From NCBI GenBank assembly GCA_002224055.1, contig AZLU01000091.1, positions 1 to 64,000 of the forward strand: a DNA stretch of 64,000 bases. Reading direction: 5' to 3'. This DNA is from Pezizomycotina sp. ARF18 (lineage: Eukaryota; Ascomycota). A program made the translations under genes and the position numbers. This document shows, piece by piece, positions 1 to 10,891 of the stretch. A model generated the notes under the pieces. It was not told the origin of the DNA and did no database searches. It was given only the letters and a program-made list of their open reading frames with translations. Each line of letters opens with the position of its first letter. Position 1 is the first letter of the stretch.

Positions 1-746
1 CGGGTACAAGTTTTTAGAATTCACGTGGTCAGCCTCGCCGGGTAGTGGTGGGAGCTGGCGCTGTTGAGGCATTAAATTGGAGGAGACTATATCTACGGGA
101 ATGACGGACGAGGAGAGAAGATCTTGGGTCGGATCTCCAATGGCGTTAGTAAACCCGTATTCCCCCTTTAAAACTAAGAGAAACTGATTTCTAAAACTAG
201 GGAATGGCATGTCTACTGAATCATCGAAAACGGCAGATAATCTACGGTGATATCAAAAAATAACTCTAACGCGACCTCGTTTGGAATCCGGGCTAAGGAT
301 TTAGAATTAAAGTATAAGAGTTTTATCTTGGTGAACACCAAGTAACTGATAAATAAAAAAATGCAGCAGTCCTGTTGATACACCTGCGATGGTTATTTGT
401 ACTCATGTAGGAAGACCAAGATTTCCGGACCATTTTTTTTTTCTAATAAACATCCAGCCGTGAGGTACACAATATTGAAAGCCATTAAGAGATGTGACGA
501 AGTGATGGTACATGTAATAATATAATAATTTGAGAATTCCCCTTTAAAAAATAAAAACGAGTAGTGTTGATGGTACCCTGCCGAATGTGAAAAGATATCG
601 TCTCTGTTACTTTTTTGTTGATTCCTGAAAGTTACTTGCTCTCGTCTTACGATCGTCGCAGTCGCGCACGGGTCGAAATTTGTACATGATGTTGGGGTCC
701 GATTTTGAGAAGTTTCTCAGACATTATCTCCCAGAAACTGTTGGCA
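1..746. other. AT-rich spacer, no gene seen
   Basis: No reading frame with recognisable similarity is present on either strand. The sequence is AT-rich with short A and T runs and no clear repeat. Confidence 0.5.
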
Positions 747-1222
747 TTACTCCTTTCTTCTTGATCGTTTCCGAGATTCAGGCTTTCCCGGAAAGTAATC
801 GAAGCGGCCACGGTTAACCTTTATCATTACAATTAGTGCGCCGACGATGGCGTCGGGGTCGTCCAAGAAGCCGTCTATGTCAATCGACCAATTGCAGAAG
901 TCGGGACGCTCAATCTCCTTGTGCAACTGTTCTTCGGTCGCCGTTTGAAGGCCGTACATCTTCACTCGAAGCTTGCAGCGTACAGGAATACGGCTTCGAT
1001 TAAGGAGGTGATTTTCGACCAGTCGAAGCCGTCGGAGTAGATGAACTAAAAGAAGGCCTCATCGGGTATTACCCATCGCCGGCAGATGAAGCTGGGCGTG
1101 AGGGTTAGTATTCGCCAGCTTGCAGAGAAAATACTGAGACTTCAGTCTCAGAACGGCGGCGTGGACACGGAACTCAGCGGCCTCGGGGTCGGCGGGAGGG
1201 TGAGGTCGGACATGTCCTCCAT
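747..1222 (-). pseudogene. BTB/POZ gene remnant (subfamily II)
   Basis: Reading leftward from an ATG at 1222, the three frames together give BTB landmarks in the right order: 'MEDMSDLTL', 'EFRVHAAVLRLKSQYF', 'FIYSDGFDWSKITSLIEAV' and 'LYAASFE'. The last 72 residues form an open frame with 'DIDGFLDDPDAIVGAL'. BTB domains mediate dimerisation and often link substrates to cullin-3. At least two frame changes and an in-frame stop interrupt the domain, so as read it cannot make a whole protein. It lacks the C-terminal signature seen in its relatives. The BTB assignment is clear; whether this is a true pseudogene or a badly read gene is not. Confidence 0.6.
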
Positions 1223-2150
1223 GTTTCCATCCTGTATTTTCCGTTCAAGAAACCCCTTTCTTTTAGTAACATGCCTCACAGTTAGCCTAGCTGGGGCTAA
1301 GCGAAAAAGAGAGACTAGTTGCTAAAAAGGACTCAAACCTTTCAATTCCTCCTCCATAGCTCTCGACAGGAAAAAGGAAATTCGCGGCAGGTGCTTGAGG
1401 AAAGACTTCCTGCGATCTCCAATCTTCGCTCCGATGTCGCGCGCTTGTTTGAACCTTGAACGTCCGTAGAGAATGAAACTGCGACGGTTCTCGCGTTCAA
1501 GTTCCATCGTGTCCACATGGATTATTATGTACTTGCTGTAGGGTATTTGGTCTGGTTGCTATAAATTTCTTTACAGAGGTTTGTTTATGTTGGAATCGGA
1601 GAAGAGTTTGGTTGCTGGAATGAGAGCAATAAAATAAAATAAAATAAAATAAATAGTAAAATAGTATAAATAAAAAATAAAAAATAAGAAAAATTAATTC
1701 ATTATTTAATTAAACAAGACTAAGTGTAGTGGAATATTTATTATTTAATATTATTGTTTTTCTTTGCTCACATTCGTGTCTTTTTTTTTTTGGTCGGGAA
1801 AGAGAGGAAGTACCGGGGGCTCGGAGCTAAGCAATAAAGGCAGATGTTTTTAGGGAACCTTCAGGATGTACATAAGTAGGGATGAATGGATAAAATAGAC
1901 AATGGTCTCTTCGAGAATGGTGTAGAGCAACTGAGTCTACCCCGGCGCTCATGGTCGATCGCGTTAGGAATCGGAACAATTGTACATAGTTGTGGATGAA
2001 GTCGTACTCCCATCTCATCGTGCATCGTTGGCTTATTATAATTCAGAGAATACTAAGCATTTACTGGGAATTTATCCTCACGAATGCGTAAAAGTCGGTC
2101 TGCGCAAAATCGAGGGCAAGTCTTGAGTTCCAAATTTAAGTCCTAGTTAT
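1223..2150. other. spacer with AAAAT microsatellite
   Basis: Contains an (AAAAT)n tract at about 1629-1660 within a very AT-rich block to about 1760. The short open frames here show no recognisable motif. Confidence 0.45.
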
Positions 2151-2159
2151 CCTTCCTTC

Positions 2160-2679
2160 TTGTGATCTTATTGACATGATCCTCGTAGACATATGCCTCA
2201 AAAGCGCCGTCATAACGCCAATATTCTCCTCCAAATACGCCATGCGACGCTCATCCTCCAAGATATCCTTCATCATATCCCTTTTCCTCATCGCCATCGG
2301 TGGCCTCCTATCAGCGGCACCCGTACCATAATCTCCGGCGCCATCTGCAAAGCCTCGAAGACACCGTCACACAACTCAACCTTGTCCTTGTAGTACTTCG
2401 CCTCCGCGTCACGTCGCTCAGCTGGCCATGTGGCTTGCTGGAAAAAAAAACAGTGGCAAAGTATACAAAACGGAAGAGATGGTCAAACTGGGGGCTACTA
2501 TAGACGGCGATGGAATGTGGTTCTTGGGACTGTACCAAAACTATGGATTCTGCAGCCCTGGATACGTTAGTACCATCCGGGACGTTCTTTGCCGGCGGGA
2601 GGATCACACCTGAGTCGACGGTGCGTGCATCCATTACTATTGCCGGGGGCCAGATGTTAGCCAGGGTAAGCCCGGACAA
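2160..2679 (-). CDS. hypothetical protein, unrecognised
   Basis: A 122-residue frame opens at 2679, and two overlapping frames continue downstream with charged, helix-like peptides such as 'AERRDAEAKYYKDKVELCDG' and 'DMMKDILEDERRMAYLEENI'. The amino-acid bias and GC content resemble real coding sequence. A possible short intron (GTATAC ... TTTTTTTTTCCAG) lies near 2443-2475. No family is recognised. The charged C-terminal helices could be the end of another BTB-array protein, but the BTB landmarks themselves are not visible. Confidence 0.25.
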
Positions 2680-3652
2680 GAAAAGATGCTACGGGGTTGT
2701 ACAGACGTCACATGCTACAGGTAAAAATATTTACGGGGCCCCATTCTTTCACCGGGCGCTAGTCTGCTACGACCAGCAGAGCGAACAAAAGAGGGTCCGC
2801 TTCTGCAACAGGGCTCCGCCAAAGAATAGATTTAAGGATCATGATGGATGCGAGAAATTCAAAGTAGGCTTCAATGGCAGGTTGGCTCTCAGCCGCCGGT
2901 GCTCACGACTCATCAACTGGCGGCTCGGGTACGGCTGCGGCCCCGCCTCCGGCCCCCCTCCACAGTAACCTCCCGAGAGTCCCGGGCCATCGGATTGGCA
3001 TCAACAACCAGGACGTTAGGCCCACGGCTGAAGGACCACAACCAGAACACCCCTTTAACACCTTTCTATCCCACAATTCGTACAATTCTGAGCATGATAC
3101 CCCCACTCCTTCCTCTCCTTTCTTTCTTTCTGGAGGTTTTGCTGTCTTTCTGTTCTTCTGTTTATCTCTTTTCCGGTTTTCTGTTTTTCGTCTTTCTGTC
3201 TTCCTGTCTTTTGACTTTTTGTCGTCTTATCTTCCTGTTTTTTGTCTTCCTTTTTCCTGTCTTCCTCCCTTCTTGTCTTCCTTCTTCCTTGCCGTAGATC
3301 TCTCTCTATTCTGCTGTCTTGCTCCAGCCCCATCCCTCTTTATCTCGCGTGCAAGTAGCTGTAGTTATTTACTTAAATTTATTCTTCCAAAACTCACGAT
3401 GACAAAAGCAACGACTCCTGAACATTCGTAACCACTTCGCATGAAACCCGCCGAATATTAAGCAGCGGATACCATAGCAGACGATGCAGGCAAAGAGCTA
3501 CGTTCGAACTCTTAATGTGAATTATATGGATTTTGCTTTCTATTCTGTACTAGTATTTTGTGTAAATTTATTATTATTATTTTTTTATTATTTATTATTT
3601 TTTTATTTTTTATTTTATTTTTATTTTTATTTTTATTTTTTATTTTTTATTT

Positions 3653-3689
<37 letters not shown>

Positions 3690-3941
3690 ATTTTTTATTT
3701 TTATTTTTTTTATTTTATTTTTTATTTTTATTTTTATTAGTCTTAATTTTCTACTACTTCTTTGCTTTTCCCTTTATTCTTTCCTTCTATCAAACCAAGC
3801 AAATAAAATCAATTACCACAACCATCCAGAACTTCTACAAACAAGCAACATCGTCACCGTATTCCTACCTCTAGTCACCTTGTGAAACAAGATCAATCTT
3901 AATACTCCACCTTACTCTCTCCATCTTCATCAATTCTCACA
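2680..3941. other. spacer with pyrimidine-rich and T-rich low-complexity tracts
   Basis: A pyrimidine-rich strand (CTTT/CCTT/TGTCTT type) runs about 3095-3310, and an ATTTTT-type low-complexity tract runs about 3569-3745. The hydrophobic open frames across these tracts are composition artefacts. Confidence 0.6.
3569..3745. repeat. (T4-6A)n low-complexity tract
   Basis: About 175 bp of irregular TTTTTA/TTTTA units lie 200 bp upstream of the BTB gene that starts at 3942. Confidence 0.85.
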
Positions 3942-4985
3942 ATGTCTAAAGCTCCAACCAAAGACACCCAGGCCGTCTCCGCTGACGCTGGTACCAAGGA
4001 CCTCAAGGAGAACGCTCCCAAGGCCGACAACCCCACGAAGACCGAGGAGAAGGTTGAGAACTCCCCTAGCCTGAAGGACCAAAACCTGACGGCCAAGCTC
4101 CAGGACTCCATCCAAGCAACCATCAACGGCGTCAAGGGCCTCTTCATCAAGGACGAGGACCAGTCCGAGCCCAAGCTCACCGAGACCACGACCCTCAACC
4201 CCAACATCCCCAGGATCACCGTCACAACGTCCAGGGCATGAGAACAGGGAGAAGGACGTTAAGGGCCCCGACGGCAAGTACAGCCGGGTCTCGCCAGGTA
4301 ACCGTCACCTCATCCAAATTGATTCTCAAAACAATAATCTTTGCTGATTTATCTTTTTCTCTCGGTTTGTATGAAGCACCTTGAGAAGTACTCCGACCTC
4401 AAGCTCATCGTCGCCTTCCAAGAGTGAATACCCCGTCCACAAGATGATCCTCCTCGGCCACTCCCCCAAGTTCGAAAAAGTCTCTCGACACCACCACTAC
4501 CCCTCACTCCATCACCATCCCCGACGCCGAAGAGGAAACCTTCGAGCAGATCCTCGAGTACCTCTACTGCGAGAAATTCCCCAACACCAACATATTCGAG
4601 ACAGCGAAGCTCTACGTCGCCGCCAACGAGCTCGGCATGACCGCCCTCCGCGTCGACGCCGTCGCGGACTTTTGCGAAAAGGTTAAGCAGGAGGGTTTCT
4701 TCGTCAAGCCGAACTTTGAGGACTTCTTCGATGAGAAGGGGAACGAGACGGAGGCGTTGAAGAGGTACGATGGGGACAAGCGGCTCTTATTGGTGCGTTC
4801 TTGCTATCTTTGAGGATACGGGTATGATCCCCACTGGCGGGAAGGATCAGAGCCAGATCATGCCGTACGGGTTGACGAAGATGCTCGAGGTTCTGAAGGA
4901 TAAAGGTTGCTTGGGTACTCTGCTCGACCAGCCCCTCGTCCGCAGGTTCTTCAAAGGTAACGCGGCGCAAGCTTTGCGGTCTTGA
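3942..4985 (+). CDS. BTB/POZ protein (subfamily II)
   Basis: Exon 1 (3942-4297) encodes a Lys/Glu-rich polar leader starting 'MSKAPTKDTQAVSADAGTKD'. An intron (4298-4376, GTAACC...GAAG) precedes the BTB domain, which begins 'LEKYSDLKLIV' and continues with 'EYPVHKMILLGHSPKFEK', 'EQILEYLYCEKFPNTNIFET' and 'AKLYVAANELGMTALRVDAV'. The C-terminus has 'KGCLGTLLDQPLVRRFFKGN', matching the end signature of its paralogs. It is probably a cytosolic or nuclear adaptor; the substrate is unknown. Frames change several times (near 4230, 4430, 4480 and 4790), so either the read contains indels or the gene is recently broken. The ATG at 3942 fits the context and reading. Confidence 0.72.
4298..4376 (+). other. 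intron before BTB domain
   Basis: 79-bp GTAACC...GAAG intron joining the polar leader to the BTB start. Its position matches introns in at least ten paralogs in this window. Confidence 0.55.
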
Positions 4986-5493
4986 CGTACTACCGCTCCG
5001 TGACCATAGGGCTTAAAAGGAAGATGAGAGATATCAGATTTTTTTTATACTTACAAAAAGGGATTTAATTTCTTTTTATTGTTTTCTTCTGTTAACATGG
5101 GCCTGTTTTCTTTTTTTCTCTTCTTAAGTACTTTGATCTTTCTCACGGTATATCTCTACAACGGAAATAACAAACATATGCACGGTTTTCTCTTGAATAG
5201 TTACAAGCCGTATTCCTTTTCCTTTATTACGAAATGTAAAATAGGAGAGATACAATTACGAATCAGCAATAGCCATCAAGCACATACATTAAATTCTAGT
5301 GTTCATTCAGTTATTAACATTATTCCTCTCGCACCGTTACTGCTTGTATGTACTCCTTTTCCATGACGTTGGCTTACTAACCCCCCCTCCCCCCCCCTCT
5401 TTGGCTTTCGATCTTAACGGGTAGAATTCCCTCAGCATGTTCAGCGGTATCCACCTTTTAGTCCTCCCAATACTCCGTTCGTGCTTAAGCCTT
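4986..5493. other. spacer between converging BTB genes
   Basis: AT-rich 3' flank of the plus-strand BTB gene, with an interrupted C-run at about 5381-5398. No gene seen. Confidence 0.5.
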
Positions 5494-6131
5494 TCACGCT
5501 CGCTTCATCCTTTTTTTGGTTTTTTTTTTAAAAAAAAAAAAAAAGAAGCCCTTATCTTCGCTGCTCGCGTAATAGTACAAGAGCTTCACAGACGCGTCGT
5601 GGTTCTTATCGAGGAACTCGTCCATCTCGGTGTCCCGCGTGATGAGGTGCTTCAGGAAGCCCTCGGAGCGGACCGCGTCGAGGATCTTGCGTGATGTCTC
5701 GGCGTAGTTCTCGGGGAACGAGAGCACCAAAATAAACCCTTCCTTCAACTTCTGCACAGCCAGCGTCGTAACGGGGTTAGCGGGACACCCGTCGGCGCCG
5801 AATTCGGCGTATTTGCGTATCCTCTCAACTTTCTCTTCAAAGTCCTCCACGGCTTTCTCCGCCAGCGACGGGACCTGAAATTCTTGTGTCCATGGCGTAT
5901 AGCTTCGCGGTGTCTAGTATGTCTTTTACGTCGGGATACGAGCCGGCGTCGGAGTAGATGGAGTCCGGGAAGAGTTCCATTGTTTCCGGCCCGTATGTCG
6001 GGAAGCTGAGCGTGTCGTCCGCGTGGCGGAGCTTGGCGGTACGGGTGAAGTAGGCCGACCTGTTCGCCAGCATGGCCCTGTGGGCGTGGAAGTAATGGCC
6101 GCGGACGTCGAGCGTCACGTCTGAGAGCTCC
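5494..6131 (-). CDS. BTB/POZ protein (subfamily II)
   Basis: The domain starts at about 6131 after a likely splice acceptor: 'ELSDVTLDVRGHYFHAHRAM' then 'LANRSAYFTRTAKLRHADDT', 'DILDTAKLYAMDT'. After one frame change near 5880 the C-terminal half follows, with 'KLKEGFILVLSFPENYAETS' and the signature 'EMDEFLDKNHDASVKLLYYY'. It converges on the BTB gene at 3942-4985. The frame then runs into a T10/A15 block, giving an artificial Phe/Lys tail, so the true stop may be missing or misread. An ATG at 6159 or further upstream in a first exon could be the start. Family assignment is strong; the exact ends are not. Confidence 0.72.
5520..5544. repeat. back-to-back T10/A15 homopolymers
   Basis: Ten T are directly followed by fifteen A, at the 3' end of the minus-strand BTB gene. 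Two similar T-run/A-run junctions occur at 32477-32512 and 48176-48203. Confidence 0.9.
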
Positions 6132-6159
6132 TAGATCTCTGCCATCCTGTGAGCTCCAT

Positions 6160-7218
6160 GGTGTCAGAAGAAACGTTTTTTCCCATAGCAAACCGTTAGG
6201 ATTCTGCTGATGCAATGTTTTCTTTTACTTTTGGATCCCCGGCCGCTTTACGCCACTCATTTTTTTCGCATGCCGATGATGGGCGTGGACGCTCTCGGGG
6301 CTCTCCCTTCTAAGTCCGATTGTGACGTGTTCTGTGTTACTCTAGATCCAGTAGCCTTTTTGACAATACGGTCGTATTTTTAGTGATCGCGTGAACGGGT
6401 TCTTCCGATAACCTGCCGGCTTATAAATCAGGATGCGAAAAAAAAAAAGTGAAGTCCGTCGGACGAAGTAAAAAGCGCCAACCCCTCCTTTTTTTTTTTT
6501 CGGCATATTGAACGCCTTCCCAAGTTGGGAAATTCAAAATTGTGACCTTTCAAATGGCGCGTTAACAGCGAGCGCATGCGTGCACCAAGCGCCGGGCAAT
6601 GCAAGATTGAAACCGTTTCTGTCTAAGTGTATCCGCTGCTGATGTGATGTCGCTACTCGCTGTTGTGTGACGGAGCAGCTAGCTGCCCCTCGATGTTTGC
6701 TGCTCGATAGTTTGCTGCTCGGTGTAGTTTTGGCCATACTATTACCCAACGGATTGCTCGATATCCGCTACTCGATGCCCTTCTTTTTGTTCTGGGCCCG
6801 TCCAGGACGTTGTTTGCCGACAGCATATCCTGTCTTGGGCGTCGTCTTATACGCAGACGGTTCCCCAAAAAAAAACTTCCTCCGTTGTGCATAAGCGGGG
6901 ATTTTGCTTCGTCGTTAGTATACCTACTTATCACTTACTATGAATAATGATGAACACGCGAATAGCTTCTGAATAACTACTGGTGATCCTTGTTTATTTG
7001 ATATGGAAAGGTGTCATATTTCCGAGAGCCTTTTCTGACATGCAATTTAAAATAAAAAATAAAAAACAAATGGGAGAGGTTTTTAGAATAGAAGCGCCCT
7101 TTCCCTTAAGAATACTCCGTATTGATAGACAAATACCATTGGAAACGATTATATATAAGACTGTCCAAAGCAAAAAAGAAAAAAAAAAATCCGCTTCTCC
7201 TCCATTTAAACATTTTCT
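6160..7218. other. spacer with TGCTCGAT-type degenerate repeats
   Basis: No gene recognised. Between about 6625 and 6780 short related units (ATCCGCTGCT, TGCTCGAT, CTACTCGATG) recur on the plus strand. Open frames across it are repeat-driven. Confidence 0.4.
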
Positions 7219-8127
7219 TCACCCACTCCTGTACCTAGAGTTCGAATGGCTGCGCTCCGTGAAAAAGATAAGGACGTGCGCAGACATCTCGTGGTTATCC
7301 CTCAGAAGCTGCTGTACTTCTTCGCACTGGAACACATCCTTTTCGTACTTGCGGTCCGCGATTGCCGTGAAGAGGTCCTGGAAGAAGCCCGCGTACTCGT
7401 TCCGGTACACCTTCGAGAGGATCTTGAGTACCTCGACAATCTCGTCGATCGCGTCCGGCTCCGATAGGTTGTCGGTTTTCGCACGTTTCACCGTAGGTTC
7501 CAGTAGTCCTTCCTCGTCCGGTAGTCGTCGTCCGTTCCGGTGGTGACTGTGGCTGCGGAAGCCTTGGCCGACGCTCTGGAGAGAATGACGTCGTTCGCGG
7601 AGAGAGTCGCTTCGGCGTTTGGAGTTTGCTTAGGACGACCGCGTTTACGTGGCCTCGGGTCCTCCTCCTCGGCTCCCGCTGCAGGTTATTCAAAAGCAGC
7701 TGCTCCCTAGCTACCGTTCTCATATCAAGCGAGGAAACATTCGCAGGCTCGTACCGCTTACCCGGAGCCGCGACGCTCGTGCGCCTCAGTCACCAATCTT
7801 GTCGACGAGATCCGCTATCGCGGCGGCTTTCAGACCCGGTGCGTCAAAGTAGTCCGCCATCGCGAAGAGCTTCGCCGCTTCGACCATGCCGCCCGTGACG
7901 CCCCAGTGGCCGTAGAAGTAGACGACGAGGTACTTGAAGATGTCGGGATCCTCGTCGGGTAGGTCGACCTTGGAGTCGACGGATTCTTTGAACGTGTGTT
8001 TGTCGCTGAGCAGGCGGAAGAAGTAGTCGGAGTGCGAGCTCATGATGACCTTGTGGACGTCGAAGATGGCGGTTGGGTCGGTGCCGACGCGGATCTGCAG
8101 GTCGGTGAAGTGTTTGCCTTGGAGCAT
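7219..8127 (-). CDS. BTB/POZ protein with AT-hook in linker (subfamily I)
   Basis: The first 113 residues are an uninterrupted BTB domain: 'MLQGKHFTDLQIRVG', 'FDVHKVIMSSHSDYFFRLLS', 'VDLPDEDPDIFKYLVVYFYG' and 'AAKLFAMADYFDAPGLKAAA'. A splice acceptor (CAATACAG) lies directly upstream, so a short first exon is probably missing from this model. The linker contains 'PRKRGRPKQT', an AT-hook core (RGRP), at about 7629-7649, suggesting nuclear DNA contact. The C-terminal 90 residues are open again ('EVVEVLKILSKV'-like helix, then 'EVQQLLRDNHEMSAHVLIFF'). Frames change around 7790 and 7485. It is the best-preserved BTB domain in the window. Confidence 0.8.
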
Positions 8128-8756
8128 GCTGTATTGTTTGAAAGAGAAAGTTTCGAAACCAGTGAATCAGAGCAAGAAAATTAAAAGCGGCAAACGGAGG
8201 GGAACGAAATCCGGGTTGACATACGACAGCAGTCCGCCTGGATCCTTCGAGGTCATCTTTGCCCCTGAGAATGTGGTAGCTACCACCGGTATCGAACGAT
8301 TGCTTGAGCGGATAAAGCCGTACCCCTCTAGTATTGCTAAAACTTGAAAGAGTCCTTGAAAGCTTTGTAGAGCTTTGGTGTACCAGTACGCTGCGGTGTA
8401 TAGATAAAGGGGTAGGATTTTTTGACTGCTGGGTAATGAGGTTTTATGAGTCTGGGGACCCTCTCAAGGTTTTTTTCTCTTCTTTCCTTTTTTTTTTTTT
8501 TTTTTTTCCTTTTTACATTATTTTATTTTCTAGAAAAAAGAAGAATAACCAAATCAAATACTTGGTCAAGTGCATAAAAGAATAGATCGAGTACGTAAGA
8601 ACTCAAGTAAATACGTATAAATAAACGAAGATAGCATAATAAACCCAACTGCCTCGCTTCCTTCAACACTGCACCTTTAAAAACGAGTTTAAAAAAAAAA
8701 AAAAAAAAAAGGAATTACGGTCATAGAGCCTAACCGAACCATCCAAGGTTCCAACG
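8128..8756. other. intergenic between divergent BTB genes, with long T and A runs
   Basis: A T-run of about 22 lies near 8487-8508 and an A-run of about 20 near 8691-8710. This should hold promoters for the two divergent BTB genes. No TATA box is clear. Confidence 0.45.
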
Positions 8757-9736
8757 ATGTCAAGTTCGCGCTTCACCGAAGACATGGGTAACATCGTCTC
8801 GCGACGGACCAGCAAATCTTCCTCGGAGGCCCCGAGCCGGGCCAGGGCTGAACAGGTATATTAACCCTTTCCCCTTAAATCCCCGTTCACCTCCCCCTAT
8901 ACGACCCCCTCCATACTAACGCCTGCCTTCCTCACAGCATGAACAAAATGCGCCACCACTCCGACCTCACCCTCCTCGTCGCCCCTCCCAGCGGCCCTTC
9001 AGAGTCCACAAGGCAATCCTCGCAAAGCACTCCCGCTTCTTCGACAAAGCCATGCGTCCGCACAACCACCGCTCCTCTTCCTCCTCATCGCCGGCACAGT
9101 TAGTATCTCCCGTATCGAAGTACCCGATTTGGACGAGCCGACGTTCCCGCTGGTACTCGAGTTTTTATACTCGGAGAAGTTCCCGAAGGGTATGACGCTG
9201 CTGCAGGCCGCGTGGGTGTTCACGCAGGCTGCGGGGATATTGAAGGCCGGGAAGATGAAGTATAAGGCTATTAAGAGGTTTTGCGAGAAGATTGCGGAGG
9301 AGGAGTTTTGTAGGAAGGTTGTTGAGGAGAAGGAGGGAGGGGATACGTCGGAGGAAAGTGAGAGGGAGACAAAGTGGAGACGCAACGGGCGGGGAGGGCA
9401 GTAAAGACGGAGAGGACAGAAGCAAGGACGAGAAGAAGGAAAACAACAAAGGGAAGGAAAGGTAGGTAAAAAATCATCGAAGCGAAGAAAAAGAAAGCGG
9501 AGGAAGCGAGGAGTAAGTTCCAGGAAGACCTCGATACGCTGTGCGAAGCGATGATAGTCCTGTTTACGGCGTATCAGAACGACGACGCGAGTACTTCCTG
9601 AAGGTACTGGACGTTTTGAAGGAACGGTCTGCTGAGCGATATCATGAAGATGCCGAGGATGAGGCGGTCGCTGAGGGGTAACGAGGACGCCGCGCTGGCT
9701 GTTATTCAGTACATGGCGGAGAATTTTAAGCTGTAA
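8757..9736 (+). CDS. BTB/POZ protein (subfamily II)
   Basis: Exon 1 (8757-8855) encodes 'MSSSRFTEDMGNIVSRRTSK' plus a Ser/Arg leader. An 82-bp intron (8856-8937) has a perfect TACTAAC branch site and CTCACAG acceptor. The BTB domain follows: 'MRHHSDLTLLV', 'FRVHKAILAKHSRFFDKAMR', 'EPTFPLVLEFLYSEKFPKGM' and 'QAAWVFTQAAGILKAGKMKY'. A Glu/Lys-rich linker leads to 'FQEDLDTLCEAMIVLFTAYQ' and the end signature 'RMRRSLRGNEDAALAVIQYM'; TAA is at 9734-9736. About four frame changes occur (near 9000, 9110, 9400, 9590). The exon-intron structure and domain order strongly support a real gene, intact or recently decayed. Confidence 0.75.
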
Positions 9737-9849
9737 CTAAAGGATTCTGCCGGAGAACGTTCTGTTACTTTCGATGCATCTCCGGCGTTTAGACTTGTAA
9801 AAAGAGATCGATTACGACAAAAATCCGGTTCCTTCGAGAAAATCCGTTC

Positions 9850-10266
9850 ACTGTGTTTTGCTGTATTCGACTGTTTGACTTCTTCTGCAACGGATGTCTA
9901 CCAATTCTACGGCAAGCTTTTCGTCGCGGCGGTGAAACTCGGTATCGATGAGCTTAGGTGGGACGCACTCTACTACGTCCAGATACCATCGACAAAAGAG
10001 ACCTTTGCGCCCCGCCGCCGGGGATGGGGTACGAATTCATGCTCAACGACCCCCGCGCGTCGCGGGAAACGACGGATTTGCACCTCATCTGCGATGCCTT
10101 CTTGATCACGCTGGCGGATTTTCAAAGAGGAAGAGGTTCCACAGTACCTCGAGATCGTTATTACTGCACTGAGCCAAAAAGGGAAGGGTTTGCTGGGGGG
10201 CTTATGTGGAGTATCTGTCCGAAGTTGATATCGTCTACGTACTTCCAAGTTAATAGCTACTTGTAG
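9850..10266 (+). pseudogene. C-terminal fragment of a BTB-array gene
   Basis: Peptides in shifting frames match the region after the BTB fold in neighbouring genes: 'DVYQFYGKLFVAAVKLGIDE', 'GYEFMLNDPRAS' and 'ETTDLHLICDAFLITLADFQ', then 'EVPQYLEIVITALSQKGKGL'. No BTB 'SDL...VHK' start is visible between this and the previous gene, and the final Asn-containing signature is absent. It is best read as a truncated duplicate of the gene that ends at 9736. Confidence is moderate because only the helical tail can be compared. Confidence 0.5.
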
Positions 10267-10705
10267 ATGTGACTGTACATTTTAGAACGAGATGTATTTG
10301 ATCCTTTGGGAGGTTTCAAATACACCCAAATTTACTATCCTTTACTTTTTTAGTAGCCAGTACTACTAAAGTAAAGCAATAACTTTGTAGTCTCGGAGCA
10401 GCCGTGAGTGCTGGCTGCTCCGTTCAATCGTGGATATCCGCTGCTTATGTAATCTTGCAGTGGTATCGCCGCATCAAGCAAAAGTTCTCGGGTTATTTTC
10501 AGGTCCCGTTTTCCCCCGCAAGCTACAGTGACTCCCTTATTCCTGACGATAACCAGCGCTCGACGAAAGCCGAAAATCATACATACCGCAATTTGAAGTC
10601 GAAGCCAATTCCCAGTAAGCTACGACTCGCAGCCGGAATAGTAAACGATGAGTGCAGGATACCCGGGTTTGATAAAGGAGGGACGCCCGTCCTTCTAAAA
10701 AAAAA

Positions 10706-10736
<31 letters not shown>

Positions 10737-10891
10737 GAAACACTGCTATTTTCACAGCCTTGTCTCAACTTCTACCTCTTTGATTATTTATTATTATTAT
10801 CGTGATTTGGATTATCTTTACATCGTTTCTTCCGAGTTTTTTTTTTTTTCTTCTAAACACTATTCCTTCCCCGTACGCGTACACATGAAGG
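10267..10891. other. intergenic with hairpin and long A and T runs
   Basis: Contains a perfect 10-bp stem-loop (10394-10422), an A-run of more than 20 near 10698-10722 and a T-run near 10838-10850. No gene recognised. Confidence 0.5.
10394..10422. other. perfect 10-bp stem-loop
   Basis: CGGAGCAGCC (10394-10403) and its exact reverse complement GGCTGCTCCG (10413-10422) flank a 9-base loop. Confidence 0.8.

Noticed and set aside
1086-1325. 79-residue plus-strand open frame
   Set aside because: Antisense shadow of the minus-strand BTB remnant.
2874-3431. 185-residue plus-strand open frame
   Set aside because: Composition follows the pyrimidine-rich tract (Phe/Leu/Ser only), with no domain or splice structure.
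3484-3885. 133-residue Phe/Tyr/Leu-rich open frame on the plus strand
   Set aside because: It is the translation of the (T4-6A)n tract, not a membrane protein.
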